A DNA stretch of 14,572 nt from Akkermansiaceae bacterium (GTDB lineage Bacteria; Verrucomicrobiota; Verrucomicrobiia; Verrucomicrobiales; Akkermansiaceae): the NCBI GenBank assembly GCA_011524615.1, contig WTJZ01000301.1:11926-26497 (forward strand). The letters are read 5' to 3'. This document shows, piece by piece, positions 1-7,495 of the stretch (the first letter of the stretch is position 1; each line of letters starts with the position of its first letter). The translations under genes and the position numbers were made by a program. Under the pieces are notes generated by a model that was not told the DNA's origin, searched no databases, and saw only the letters and a program-made list of their open reading frames with translations.

Positions 1-159
1 CCAACTGAACCAGTCGTTTTCAGTGACTTAGAATTTTATGGAAGGCTGAATCAAGATGACAGCGGTATTGTTTTCACAGCTTTTGTTCCTGAGCCGACAT
101 CTATTTCTTTGTCTCTCCTTGGAGCCTCATCACTCCTATTGAGAAGAAGACGCTTTTAA
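1..159 (+). CDS. C-terminal end of a PEP-CTERM sorted exported protein (partial)
   Basis: Frame 1 is open from the window edge to TAA at 157-159, giving 53 codons of the end of a protein. The tail reads V-P-E-P-T, then a short hydrophobic segment (SISLSLLGASSLLL), then a basic end RRRRF. This is the PEP-CTERM layout: PEP motif, transmembrane helix, Arg cluster. In known systems exosortase recognises this tail and the protein is processed at the cell envelope, often together with exopolysaccharide. The visible part upstream of the motif (about 30 residues) shows no recognisable domain, so the function of the protein itself cannot be stated. A strong terminator follows 33 bases after the stop. 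Confidence 0.85.
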   Translation, partial: PTEPVVFSDLEFYGRLNQDDSGIVFTAFVPEPTSISLSLLGASSLLLRRRRF

Positions 160-191
160 GTCTATAAAGTATAATTAATCTGATTCCGATG

Positions 192-222
192 AGCCTTAGC
201 TAACAGCTAAGGCTTATTTTTT
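192..222 (+). terminator. Rho-independent terminator after the PEP-CTERM gene
   Basis: A perfect 9-bp stem, AGCCTTAGC (192-200) and GCTAAGGCT (206-214), encloses the 5-base loop TAACA and is followed by TA and a run of six T (217-222). The T run lies only on the plus-strand side, so it ends transcription of the PEP-CTERM gene. Confidence 0.88.
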
Positions 223-384
223 GTAAGACGTTACAGCCAGTAGCCGCTCAATGAAATCATCTTCACGTAATGATGATGCTTCAATATACGCTATAACAGA
301 CGTTCTTGGCAACTGAGATACTCCTCCAAAATAGTCAATAAATGAGCTCTTCGATACGAAGAATCTCCAAGACCAGGCAGCTTC
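214..384 (-). pseudogene. Possible decayed reading frame (C-terminal fragment) in the 223-534 gap
   Basis: On the minus strand a 56-codon stretch runs from just after a TGA (385-387) to a TAA at 214-216. Its product has protein-like composition, with segments such as SFIDYFGGVSQLPRTSVIAY and EDDFIERLLAVTSYKK. It has no ATG, and stop codons close it off directly upstream in the same frame. A neighbouring frame further upstream (about 355-440) also reads plausibly (RWLEEYVF), which would fit a frameshifted remnant. I recognise no family. It may equally be chance open frame in noncoding DNA. Apart from this and the putative ugd promoter I see nothing else in 223-534. Confidence 0.2.
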
Positions 385-497
385 TCACACTTAAAAACAC
401 GTACTCTTCAAGCCATCTCTCTAAATAAAAACAAATAATCGAAACAATAAATAGATTAAATATTCAGAGACAGAATGGACACGATAAAGAAAATCGC

Positions 498-526
498 TTG
501 CTATTGTGTCATTTGATTGTTATTCG
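498..526 (+). promoter_or_regulatory. Putative promoter of the ugd-rsmB operon, very close to the start codon
   Basis: TTGCTA (498-503) and TATTCG (521-526) are separated by 17 bases and resemble weak sigma-70 -35 and -10 boxes. Only 8 bases lie between the -10 and the ATG at 535, so the transcript would begin at or next to the start codon. No Shine-Dalgarno sequence is visible. The match is weak and the call is an inference. Confidence 0.3.
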
Positions 527-534
527 CTAGATAA

Positions 535-1857
535 ATGAAAATTTCAATTATCGGAACAGGATATGTAGGCCTTACTACAGGGACATGCTTCGCTGAAGTA
601 GGTCACGAAGTAACATGTGTAGATAATAACCCAGAGAAGGTACAGACCCTCCTCGATGGTAAGATCCCTATCTACGAGCCAGGTCTAGAAGATCTCGTTA
701 AAAAGAACGTGGCTGCAGGTCGCCTTAAGTTCACCACGTCAACAGAAGAAGGTGTGGAGAATGGAGACGTTGTATTCATCGCAGTACCTACGCCTCCTCA
801 GCCAGATGGTTCTGTGGATCTCTCATTCATCGAAAAGGTAGCGCGTGAGATCGCTGTATGCCTTACACCTCAATCAGGGTACAAGGTGATCGTAGACAAG
901 TCGACTGTACCGGTGAAGACTGGGGAGAAAGTCGCTGAAACCGTTAAGCGTTATGCTAAGCCAGGTTGTGAGTTCGGCGTCGTCTCTAACCCTGAGTTCC
1001 TCCGTGAAGGATCGGCGGTAGATGACCTCCTCAACCCTGATCGTATCGTCTTCGGGTCAAATGATGAGCGTGCGACACAACTCATGCAAAAGATCTACGA
1101 GCCATTTGTCGCTCCAGTTCTCGTCACTGATGTAGAATCAGCGGAACTCATCAAGCACGCAGCGAACTCATTCCTCGCCCTCAAGATCTCCTACATCAAC
1201 GCAGTAGGACGTATCTGTGAAAAGTCAGGTGCAGATATCGAGAAGGTAGCGGAAGGAATCGGTATGGACGACCGTATCGGTCGTAAGTTCCTCAATGCAG
1301 GTCTCGGATACGGTGGTTCATGTTTCCCTAAAGACATCAAGGCCTTCATCGCTATCTCAGAGTCTCTCGGATACCCATTCGACCTCCTCAAGCAAGTTGA
1401 GCAGATCAATGATGATCAGCGTACTCTCTTCCTCAGCAAGATCCGCGAAAAGCTCTGGGTCCTCCAAGACAAGAAGATTGCCGTACTCGGTCTCGCATTC
1501 AAACAGAATACAGACGATGTTCGTGAATCCGTGGCGATCAAGCTCATCCACGAGATGCTCGCAGAAGGAGCTCAAGTAACCGCATACGACCCTGAGGCTA
1601 CAGAGACCGCGAAGAAATTCGGAAACCTCGATGGCAAGATCACCTTCGCAGAAGATGTCTACAGCTGTGTCGAAGGAGCAGAAGCTCTCGTCATTGCTAC
1701 GGAGTGGCCTGAGTTTGCTCACGCTGACCTCGCAAAGGTACGTGAACTCATGAGCGCTAACCTCATCTTTGATGGTCGTAACCTCATCGATCCTGTAGCT
1801 GCTGCGAACCAAGGGTTCGAGTACCACTCTATCGGTCGTCCTGTAACAGGCGCATAA
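535..1857 (+). CDS. ugd: UDP-glucose 6-dehydrogenase
   Basis: Oxidises UDP-glucose to UDP-glucuronate with two NAD+ in the cytoplasm, supplying uronic acid for exopolysaccharide or other surface glycans. The 440-residue length is typical for the family. The N-terminal Rossmann fold carries the NAD motif GTGYVGL (residues 7-13) and an acidic VDNN at the end of the second strand (about 29-32). DKSTVPVKTG (121-130) and NPEFLREGSAVDD (152-164) are family signatures. The catalytic cysteine is Cys263 in GYGGSCFPKDI, and the C-terminal UDP-binding domain includes GLAFKQNTDDVRES. The gene uses a narrow codon set (Leu mostly CTC, Arg often CGT), which suggests good expression. The start follows a putative promoter by only 8 bases and has no visible ribosome binding site. 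rsmB follows after 12 bases, so the two are probably co-transcribed. Confidence 0.97.
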   Translation: MKISIIGTGYVGLTTGTCFAEVGHEVTCVDNNPEKVQTLLDGKIPIYEPGLEDLVKKNVAAGRLKFTTSTEEGVENGDVVFIAVPTPPQPDGSVDLSFIEKVAREIAVCLTPQSGYKVIVDKSTVPVKTGEKVAETVKRYAKPGCEFGVVSNPEFLREGSAVDDLLNPDRIVFGSNDERATQLMQKIYEPFVAPVLVTDVESAELIKHAANSFLALKISYINAVGRICEKSGADIEKVAEGIGMDDRIGRKFLNAGLGYGGSCFPKDIKAFIAISESLGYPFDLLKQVEQINDDQRTLFLSKIREKLWVLQDKKIAVLGLAFKQNTDDVRESVAIKLIHEMLAEGAQVTAYDPEATETAKKFGNLDGKITFAEDVYSCVEGAEALVIATEWPEFAHADLAKVRELMSANLIFDGRNLIDPVAAANQGFEYHSIGRPVTGA

Positions 1858-1869
1858 CACCCTTCTACC

Positions 1870-3111
1870 ATGCCCAAGCAGGATAAGAACGTTAGACGCG
1901 CAGCTGTTTCTGCTCTCAGGGCATGGTCAAAAGGCCATGAGTATGCTGAGTCATTAATAGAGAAGCATGCGGTCAAGAACGAGCTCTCGTCTCAAGATCG
2001 AGCGCTCTTACAGGCCATCATCATGGCCGTACTGCGCCACCGTAATCTCATCGACCTCTGGATCGGCAAGATTCGCTCTGGCAAGCTAGATCATGAGACT
2101 CGGGATGTTCTTCGTGTAGGATTGGCTCAGCTCATGATCCTTCGTATTCCAGATCATGCCGCAGTCTATGAGACGGTTAACTGTGGGCGCACTCCTGCCC
2201 GAGGCCTGATCAACGCAGTCCTGCGCAAGACTCTGCTACTCAGAAAGAGATTCCTAGAAGATCTAGAGAATGATCCTCTCCCCATCCAGTACAGTCACCC
2301 AGAATGGCTTTGGAAAAGATGGCGCAAGCAATTCGGCCTCAATAACACAGTCAAGCTCGCAGAATGGAATAACCAACCTGCTGACAACTTTGTCCGAGTC
2401 AACCCGCTCAAGGCAGGACGACTAGACCTCGAGGCCTTAGGGCTAGAGGAAACCAATGACTCCCGCTTCTACAAGGTGACAGAGACCCTCCCAATGGAGC
2501 TTATCAAGAACGGTGAACTCTATGTGCAAGATCTCGCTACCGCTCACGCAGTAGACATGCTCGCAGCACAATCAGGTGAAACGATCCTAGACGCATGCGC
2601 CGCTCCTGGAGGCAAGGCTGGCTTCATTGCTAGTCAAATGGAGAACGATGGAACCATCGTCTGTACGGATTCTAATGAGAAGCGTCTCCCACGCCTTTCA
2701 GGAAACCTGCACCGATTAGGAGTCTCAATCGCCGAGGTCAAGGCGCACGACTGGACACGTCCAGCACCTGCTGCATGGCACGGTACCTTCGACGCGATCC
2801 TCGCGGATGTACCATGCTCTAATACTGGTGTCATCAGGAGGCGTGTGGATGTCAAGTGGCGTCTCAAACACGATCAATTCGCCCAGCTAGAAGACCTCCA
2901 ACTCCGCATCATCGAGAACCTCATTCCATGTCTCAAGCCGGGAGGAAGACTCGTCTACTCGACTTGCTCAATCGACCCCGAGGAGAATGAAGGCGTCGTC
3001 TCCAAGATACTGGGGAAACATCATCAACTCTCACTACGTGAGCAAAAGGCAATCACTCCCTTTGAACACAATACTGATGGCGCCTTCGCAGCTGTCATGG
3101 TAAAGGCCTAA
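1870..3111 (+). CDS. rsmB: 16S rRNA (cytosine-967-C5)-methyltransferase RsmB
   Basis: Uses S-adenosylmethionine to methylate C967 of 16S rRNA. The 413-residue protein has the two-part RsmB design: an N-terminal NusB-like helical RNA-binding domain (about 5-130, including RPARGLIN-like TPARGLINAVLRK at 108-120) and a C-terminal Rossmann methyltransferase. SAM-binding motif I is DACAAPGGKAG (241-251). Motif IV is ADVPCSNTG with Cys316, and motif VI is YSTCSIDPEENE with Cys366. The two cysteines are the nucleophile and the release residue of the RNA m5C methyltransferase family. The NusB-like half separates it from the shorter RsmF/Nop2-type enzymes. It starts 12 bases after ugd with no clear ribosome binding site and is followed by a hairpin terminator. 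The pairing with ugd has no obvious metabolic logic. Confidence 0.95.
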   Translation: MPKQDKNVRRAAVSALRAWSKGHEYAESLIEKHAVKNELSSQDRALLQAIIMAVLRHRNLIDLWIGKIRSGKLDHETRDVLRVGLAQLMILRIPDHAAVYETVNCGRTPARGLINAVLRKTLLLRKRFLEDLENDPLPIQYSHPEWLWKRWRKQFGLNNTVKLAEWNNQPADNFVRVNPLKAGRLDLEALGLEETNDSRFYKVTETLPMELIKNGELYVQDLATAHAVDMLAAQSGETILDACAAPGGKAGFIASQMENDGTIVCTDSNEKRLPRLSGNLHRLGVSIAEVKAHDWTRPAPAAWHGTFDAILADVPCSNTGVIRRRVDVKWRLKHDQFAQLEDLQLRIIENLIPCLKPGGRLVYSTCSIDPEENEGVVSKILGKHHQLSLREQKAITPFEHNTDGAFAAVMVKA

Positions 3112-3118
3112 TCAAAAC

Positions 3119-3141
3119 AAGAGGAGCGCACTGCTCCTCTT
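3119..3141 (+). terminator. Hairpin terminator after rsmB
   Basis: Perfect 9-bp stem AAGAGGAGC (3119-3127) and GCTCCTCTT (3133-3141) with a GCACT loop, starting 7 bases after the rsmB stop. It is not followed by a T run, so it may be a weak intrinsic terminator or an RNA-stabilising hairpin closing the ugd-rsmB operon. Confidence 0.65.
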
Positions 3142-3185
3142 CTGCTAATAAGGGGCTGCCTGAAGTAGACAGGCAAGGTTTCCAT

Positions 3186-3214
3186 TTGCTTAATTCGAGT
3201 AATTTTGTTTACTT
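3186..3214 (+). promoter_or_regulatory. Putative promoter of the lipoprotein/C39 gene pair
   Basis: TTGCTT (3186-3191), a 17-base spacer and TTACTT (3209-3214) lie 10 bases before the ATG at 3225. The match is weak. Its spacing to the start codon resembles the putative ugd promoter and again implies little or no 5' leader. Confidence 0.25.
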
Positions 3215-3224
3215 GTCCATCTCT

Positions 3225-4037
3225 ATGAGACTATTGCCCCTACTGCTTCCTTTTCTTCTCATTATCATCTCATCCTGTAGTCCTCTGGCGCCAGTCTCCG
3301 AGCCGCCCCAGACCATGCAGTTGAGCCCTGCGCAACGCAATAAGATCGGCTTACAGATCTGGAAGAATGAATGTAGTGGTACGACCTCTGGACTGACCAC
3401 ATGGAACGATGGCGAAGAGTTCCCCTCTCTTGGGATAGGCCACTTCATTTGGTACCCTGCACAATTCCAAGGGCCATACACTGAATCCTTCCCCCAATTT
3501 GTCCAATACGCTCAGTCTCGCGGCTACTCACCGCCACAGATTGCGCTCTTGGCAGATTGCCCTTGGCGTACCCAGTCTCAGTTCCAAGCAGACTTCCATT
3601 CCCCTGCCCTAACGGAACTCCGCACATGGCTCGCTAACCATGTCACTCTCCAAGCGGACTTCATTATTAGTAAATCCCTCGCCTCTCTTCAGACAATTCT
3701 CGCTCACACCCCTGTGGCAGATAGAGAACGGGTCCTGGCCAACTACCAAAAGGTAGCCACGACCACGAATGGGCAATACGCGCTCATCGATTATGTCAAC
3801 TTCAAGGGAGAAGGGACAAACCCAAAAGAGCGCTATCATGGATACGGGTGGGGTCTCTTACACGTCCTCTCCGATATGAATGAGACAAGTGGAGGCTCCC
3901 ACTCCGCTATAGAATTCGCTGCAGCAGCGAAACGTATGCTCGCTAGAAGAATCGCCCACTCAGATCCTGCCCGCGGAGAAGAACGCTGGCGAGCAGGCTG
4001 GTTTAACCGTTGCGATACATATGCCACCCCATTCTAA
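3225..4037 (+). CDS. Lipoprotein with a lysozyme-like N-terminal signature
   Basis: The ATG at 3225 is preferred over an in-frame TTG at 3186 because it puts a clean lipoprotein signal at the N-terminus: MRLLPLLLPFLLIIISSC, with a lipobox-like I-S-S-C and lipidated Cys18. The mature part would be tethered to a membrane facing the periplasm. Residues 43-75 read LQIWKNEC, then a Gly/Thr-rich turn, then SLGIGHFIW. Glu49 followed about 20 residues later by GIGH resembles the catalytic Glu and TIG(I/Y)GH segment of T4-lysozyme-like (GH24) enzymes, so a muramidase-like fold is a reasonable inference. The rest (to residue 270) has no motif I can name; GYGWGLLHVL at 206-215 looks conserved in style. 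The next gene starts 6 bases after the stop, so the two probably form an operon. The function could also be non-enzymatic. Confidence 0.8.
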   Translation: MRLLPLLLPFLLIIISSCSPLAPVSEPPQTMQLSPAQRNKIGLQIWKNECSGTTSGLTTWNDGEEFPSLGIGHFIWYPAQFQGPYTESFPQFVQYAQSRGYSPPQIALLADCPWRTQSQFQADFHSPALTELRTWLANHVTLQADFIISKSLASLQTILAHTPVADRERVLANYQKVATTTNGQYALIDYVNFKGEGTNPKERYHGYGWGLLHVLSDMNETSGGSHSAIEFAAAAKRMLARRIAHSDPARGEERWRAGWFNRCDTYATPF

Positions 4038-4043
4038 TGCCTT

Positions 4044-5480
4044 ATGAATATCCCTCTTCTTACCATCGCACTCTGTCTCTCCGCATCCGCACTGTCTGTC
4101 ACTCAGAAATCATCAGGCAAGTCTATTGAGATCACTCCTCTCAGTCTTAAGGATGACAAGGTAACCTTTTCCGTACAAGGGGGCAATGAGTACACCGTCC
4201 CACTCAACTCCCTCACTGAGGAAAGTAGAAGTGCTATTAGAGAATACTTCGATTCCGCCCAAGAGCGAGAGTCTCAAAAGTATCAAAGTACCTACTCGGC
4301 AGTGAATGAAGTGGCTGGACAACCTCTCTTTGATAAACGCTCTCTCTGGCAAGAAACGGGCAGTTCCATCGCTAATCGGCTAGGGTGGAGACGCGAAAGC
4401 CTCAAGGACTCCACCAGTAGTTACCGACTCTATACAGATAAGGAGTACCTCTTTCTCGGCACACGCCCGTACTGTGTCACCCTCTACGGGGGACCAAACG
4501 ATCAACCAGAGCGCTTCTCTCTCGTCTACGCGAATAAGGGAGACTTCGGCAGTACCGTCGGAATGGGGCCAGCCCACTTTCAACAGCTCTACCCTAAGAA
4601 GAAGTTACCTCAGGATCTGAATGACGCCATTTCTCTCGATGCTGAGATCATCGAGGAAGCACTCACCAGCGCGCTCGGCACACCTATCAAACAGTATTAT
4701 GGAGAAAAGGAGGAGAAACGACGCGTTCTCCGCTGGGATGCCGCCGACCACTCCTTTCTCCTCTCTGAGCAGGAAGACGAATTTGTCCACCTCCTCATCG
4801 TCCCGACCTCGGACGCTGACGCCGAGGGGAAAGTCGAACGAATCCGAGACGTAGACCTAAAGGCCATCCAACTACAGAATGTACGCAAGGAAGACAATGG
4901 AGACGTCTGGATCGATAATATCCCAATGGTAGACCAAGGCCCCAAAGGATATTGTGCTCCTGCGACCTTTGAACGCGCCATGAGATACATGAGCGTCCCT
5001 GCTGATATGTACCTCCTCGCCACTGCTGCTACCACGCAGAAAGGCACTAATACAGTGAAACTGGCGGATGATTGTAAGCGCATTGTCAGGAGTAAGGCTC
5101 GACGCATCAAAGAACTAGAGCTGACTGAAGACCTCAAACTCTCTACCGTTAGACGATTTATCGACAAGGGTGTCCCCATCCTCTGGCAAATGCGTAGTCT
5201 CGAGAGGTATAACCACATCGCTAATCAACGTACTAAAGCCAGAAAAGACGTCCAAGACTGGGAAAAGTGGGCCAAAGAAATCTCAGAAGAAGCTGAGCTC
5301 GTTGAAGACTCTCTCAAGGCGAGAGACAACTTCCATATCTGTATGATCATCGGATACAATGAGAGTACTAATGAACTGGCGGTCAGTGACTCATGGGGTC
5401 CCTATTATGAATTACGTTGGGTCAGCCTGGAGATCGCTCAGGCCGTGACCAACTATGGCGGCTTTGCAATCGACTTTTAG
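4044..5480 (+). CDS. Secreted protein with SHD1-like domain and C39-like cysteine peptidase domain
   Basis: 478 residues. A Sec-type signal peptide (about 1-18, LLTIALCLSASALS) leads into a short beta-rich segment, 19-69, of the type K-S-I-E-x-x-P-L-S-L-K-D-D-K-V-T-F...Y-T-V-P-L-x-x-L. This resembles the SHD1-like domain common in secreted proteins of Planctomycetes and Verrucomicrobia. A middle region of unknown fold (70-285) follows. The C-terminal part (286-478) has papain-like C39 features: IPMVDQGPKGYCAPAT with Gln298 and Cys304, HICMIIGYN with His431, and AVSDSWGPY with Asp449. These fit an oxyanion Gln and a Cys/His/Asp catalytic set. About 120 residues, partly charged and helical, separate Cys and His. 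It follows the lysozyme-like lipoprotein gene by 6 bases, which suggests a joint role at the cell wall or envelope. Substrate unknown. No ABC transporter is attached, so a bacteriocin-processing role is unlikely. Confidence 0.82.
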   Translation: MNIPLLTIALCLSASALSVTQKSSGKSIEITPLSLKDDKVTFSVQGGNEYTVPLNSLTEESRSAIREYFDSAQERESQKYQSTYSAVNEVAGQPLFDKRSLWQETGSSIANRLGWRRESLKDSTSSYRLYTDKEYLFLGTRPYCVTLYGGPNDQPERFSLVYANKGDFGSTVGMGPAHFQQLYPKKKLPQDLNDAISLDAEIIEEALTSALGTPIKQYYGEKEEKRRVLRWDAADHSFLLSEQEDEFVHLLIVPTSDADAEGKVERIRDVDLKAIQLQNVRKEDNGDVWIDNIPMVDQGPKGYCAPATFERAMRYMSVPADMYLLATAATTQKGTNTVKLADDCKRIVRSKARRIKELELTEDLKLSTVRRFIDKGVPILWQMRSLERYNHIANQRTKARKDVQDWEKWAKEISEEAELVEDSLKARDNFHICMIIGYNESTNELAVSDSWGPYYELRWVSLEIAQAVTNYGGFAIDF

Positions 5481-5527
5481 CTGCCCCCCCTTCACGGTAT
5501 AAGACAGAGCCTTAGCGCTAGGTAATA

Positions 5528-7495
5528 TTACTCTACTCGCTCTATCGTTAGGAGCCAATTCATCGTATAGACTGGAGGAAGCTGGTCAGGGTGCGTAATC
5601 TTATACAGATCGGCGGTAATGTTCTGTGCCACTACTGCCTCAGTCGCACCGGACTTAAAATCTAGGATATTAGTCAACTCACTATCATCCTTAGAGAGGT
5701 TTCCCATTTGACCAGAGATCTCGACTAAACGGGGCTCTACACTCACCCCGAAGCGGGACTCCGGAGCATAGAGAGAGAGTGGCGGATAATATGGCGTCGG
5801 CACCGTCGAGCCGGCTGGTGGAGTCGTCGCAATGAAGTTCAAGTCATCCGCGATATACAGGGTCGTATGTGTGACCAGTGAGAACCCTCTCTCATACACA
5901 CTGAGATCCTCCCCCTCTAGCAGTACGACCCCCATATCGGTAGTTGTCGTCGGAAAGACTGGCTCCTGCACATTCACTCCTTTTCGGTAATCCATTTGCA
6001 CTAGGAGAGAGTTATTTACGGTGGCGTCATCTGCGCCAAGAGAGTCTAAGAACGGCTGTATTCGTTCTAGGTACACCGCCAGCGTATTCTTCCCCACATC
6101 GGTACTATAGGGGTGAAAGGGAAACTCCCCACCATCTGCACTACTAGACGACGGCCAGTTCACCCCTGTCTCATATTGACGGGTCTCACGTACTCCATTC
6201 CGGTAATACGAGAAGTCTATCGCCACTGGAGTCTGATTATCAGGTGAGATCGTCTCCGTCACGACCACTCTCATTGCACACTGACTCGCCCCGTGAGAAT
6301 AATCGTCCCAAGTCGTCTCCGAGAGTACATCACTGTAGCTCTCAGCCTTATAGAGATCATAGAAGTCGAGCCCCCTATTGATCGATACGAGCGCTACTCG
6401 ACCAGAATCCTGTCCCGCACTGACAGGTACTCCCGTCCCATTCTCCGCGAGATAGATCTCTCGAGCCCCCTGTGCTTGGAAGAGAGTCGTATAGTTCTCC
6501 TCCTCCGCCAGAGACACGCCATCAATCTGTCCGCGATAATTGAAGAGATCATTATCCTGCTGACTCGCTACTCGGTCAAACTGCTGTTGCCCCTCCATAT
6601 ACACCTTCTTCGCATAGACACTCCCCTCGATATCGACATTGACCCAATCCGCTCCATCCAGATGCGTCCCCAGCGCCGTAAAGTTAGCAGTATTAATCGG
6701 TAACTGCATCGGTAACTCATAGAGAGATAAGACATACGTCTGGAACTCCGCATCCGCACTATAATCACCAGAGAAGTTAATCCTAAACGCCCACCAATTA
6801 CGCTTCCCTATGATCTCACTACCAGACTCGACATAGTTGAAGAGTAAGTCCGGGTATGGAAACAGATTCATCTCAGGATAGAGATCTGTAGGGAGCGAGA
6901 CATATCCTTCGCTAGCCGATCCCCATTGCTTACTCTTACTGATCACAGGGTAGCGTGAATCTACTTGAGTCCGAGAGGAACTCCCTAGATAGCTGAGCGG
7001 TGGAGGAAACTTACCCGTCAGCTCTCGATTCACTCCTGGAGAGAGGAAGTAATAGCTATTCATATCCTCAGCCACTGGCTTGATATACTTACTAAACTCG
7101 GTGGCATATGAGTTGATCACGAGGTCACTAGGATTCGCAACAATCCCCGTTACCCCCATCTGTTCCATCATCTCGACATCGAGCATCCCATACACATTAG
7201 CCCTCTCGAGTGCCTCACGAAAGATACTATGCCACTGCAGCTCCTCATTTGCCCAAGAATCAGACTGCATCGTTTGAATTGCCTTCTCCGGTACGATCGC
7301 TATCAACGCGTCCAAGAAGGCATCCTCCCGCTGTCGAGAATCTTGCCTCACACTCGACTCCGTGACCCCAGACTGTCCTGACACGGCTCGTTCAAAGAGA
7401 GCGTTCATAAAGGCGAGCGATACAATAGCGATCAATACCACTACGCCGATCGTGGTATACCCCGCATTCTGAGATCTTTTCGCTAAAGTAATCAT
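5528..7495 (-). CDS. Large prepilin-like protein, last gene of the pseudopilin operon
   Basis: 655 residues. The N-terminus is a short basic leader ending in Gly12, then Y-T-T-I-G and about 20 hydrophobic residues (VVVLIAIVSLAFMNALF). This is the shape of a type IV prepilin or PilX/GspK-like minor pseudopilin, but the usual Glu at mature position 5 is missing (Gly there). The remainder is a long soluble region rich in Tyr, Ser and Asp with no domain I recognise. The start overlaps the stop of the preceding prepilin gene in ATGA (7492-7495), so translational coupling is likely. Large prepilin-like proteins beside small pseudopilins are known from Verrucomicrobia (the Verru_Chthon cassette); membership here is a guess. 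It ends 47 bases from the convergent plus-strand gene, and I see no good terminator in that gap. Confidence 0.75.
   Translation of the reverse strand: MITLAKRSQNAGYTTIGVVVLIAIVSLAFMNALFERAVSGQSGVTESSVRQDSRQREDAFLDALIAIVPEKAIQTMQSDSWANEELQWHSIFREALERANVYGMLDVEMMEQMGVTGIVANPSDLVINSYATEFSKYIKPVAEDMNSYYFLSPGVNRELTGKFPPPLSYLGSSSRTQVDSRYPVISKSKQWGSASEGYVSLPTDLYPEMNLFPYPDLLFNYVESGSEIIGKRNWWAFRINFSGDYSADAEFQTYVLSLYELPMQLPINTANFTALGTHLDGADWVNVDIEGSVYAKKVYMEGQQQFDRVASQQDNDLFNYRGQIDGVSLAEEENYTTLFQAQGAREIYLAENGTGVPVSAGQDSGRVALVSINRGLDFYDLYKAESYSDVLSETTWDDYSHGASQCAMRVVVTETISPDNQTPVAIDFSYYRNGVRETRQYETGVNWPSSSSADGGEFPFHPYSTDVGKNTLAVYLERIQPFLDSLGADDATVNNSLLVQMDYRKGVNVQEPVFPTTTTDMGVVLLEGEDLSVYERGFSLVTHTTLYIADDLNFIATTPPAGSTVPTPYYPPLSLYAPESRFGVSVEPRLVEISGQMGNLSKDDSELTNILDFKSGATEAVVAQNITADLYKITHPDQLPPVYTMNWLLTIERVE

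Noticed and set aside
1357..1860. 167-codon open frame antisense to ugd
   Set aside because: ugd is unmistakable in the opposite strand; the antisense product has no recognisable motif and reflects the biased codon use of ugd.
4697..5218. 173-codon frame antisense to the C39-like gene
   Set aside because: The Ser/Arg-rich product looks like a shadow of the sense codons, and the sense frame carries the catalytic motifs.
5508..5517. TAGCGCTA palindrome between the convergent genes as a terminator
   Set aside because: The palindrome has no loop, the next pairs are a wobble and a mismatch, and no T run follows on either strand.
6293..6703. 136-codon plus-strand frame inside the large prepilin-like gene
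   Set aside because: The Arg/Ile/Leu-rich product has no start context, and the minus-strand gene is supported by its prepilin signal and operon overlaps.
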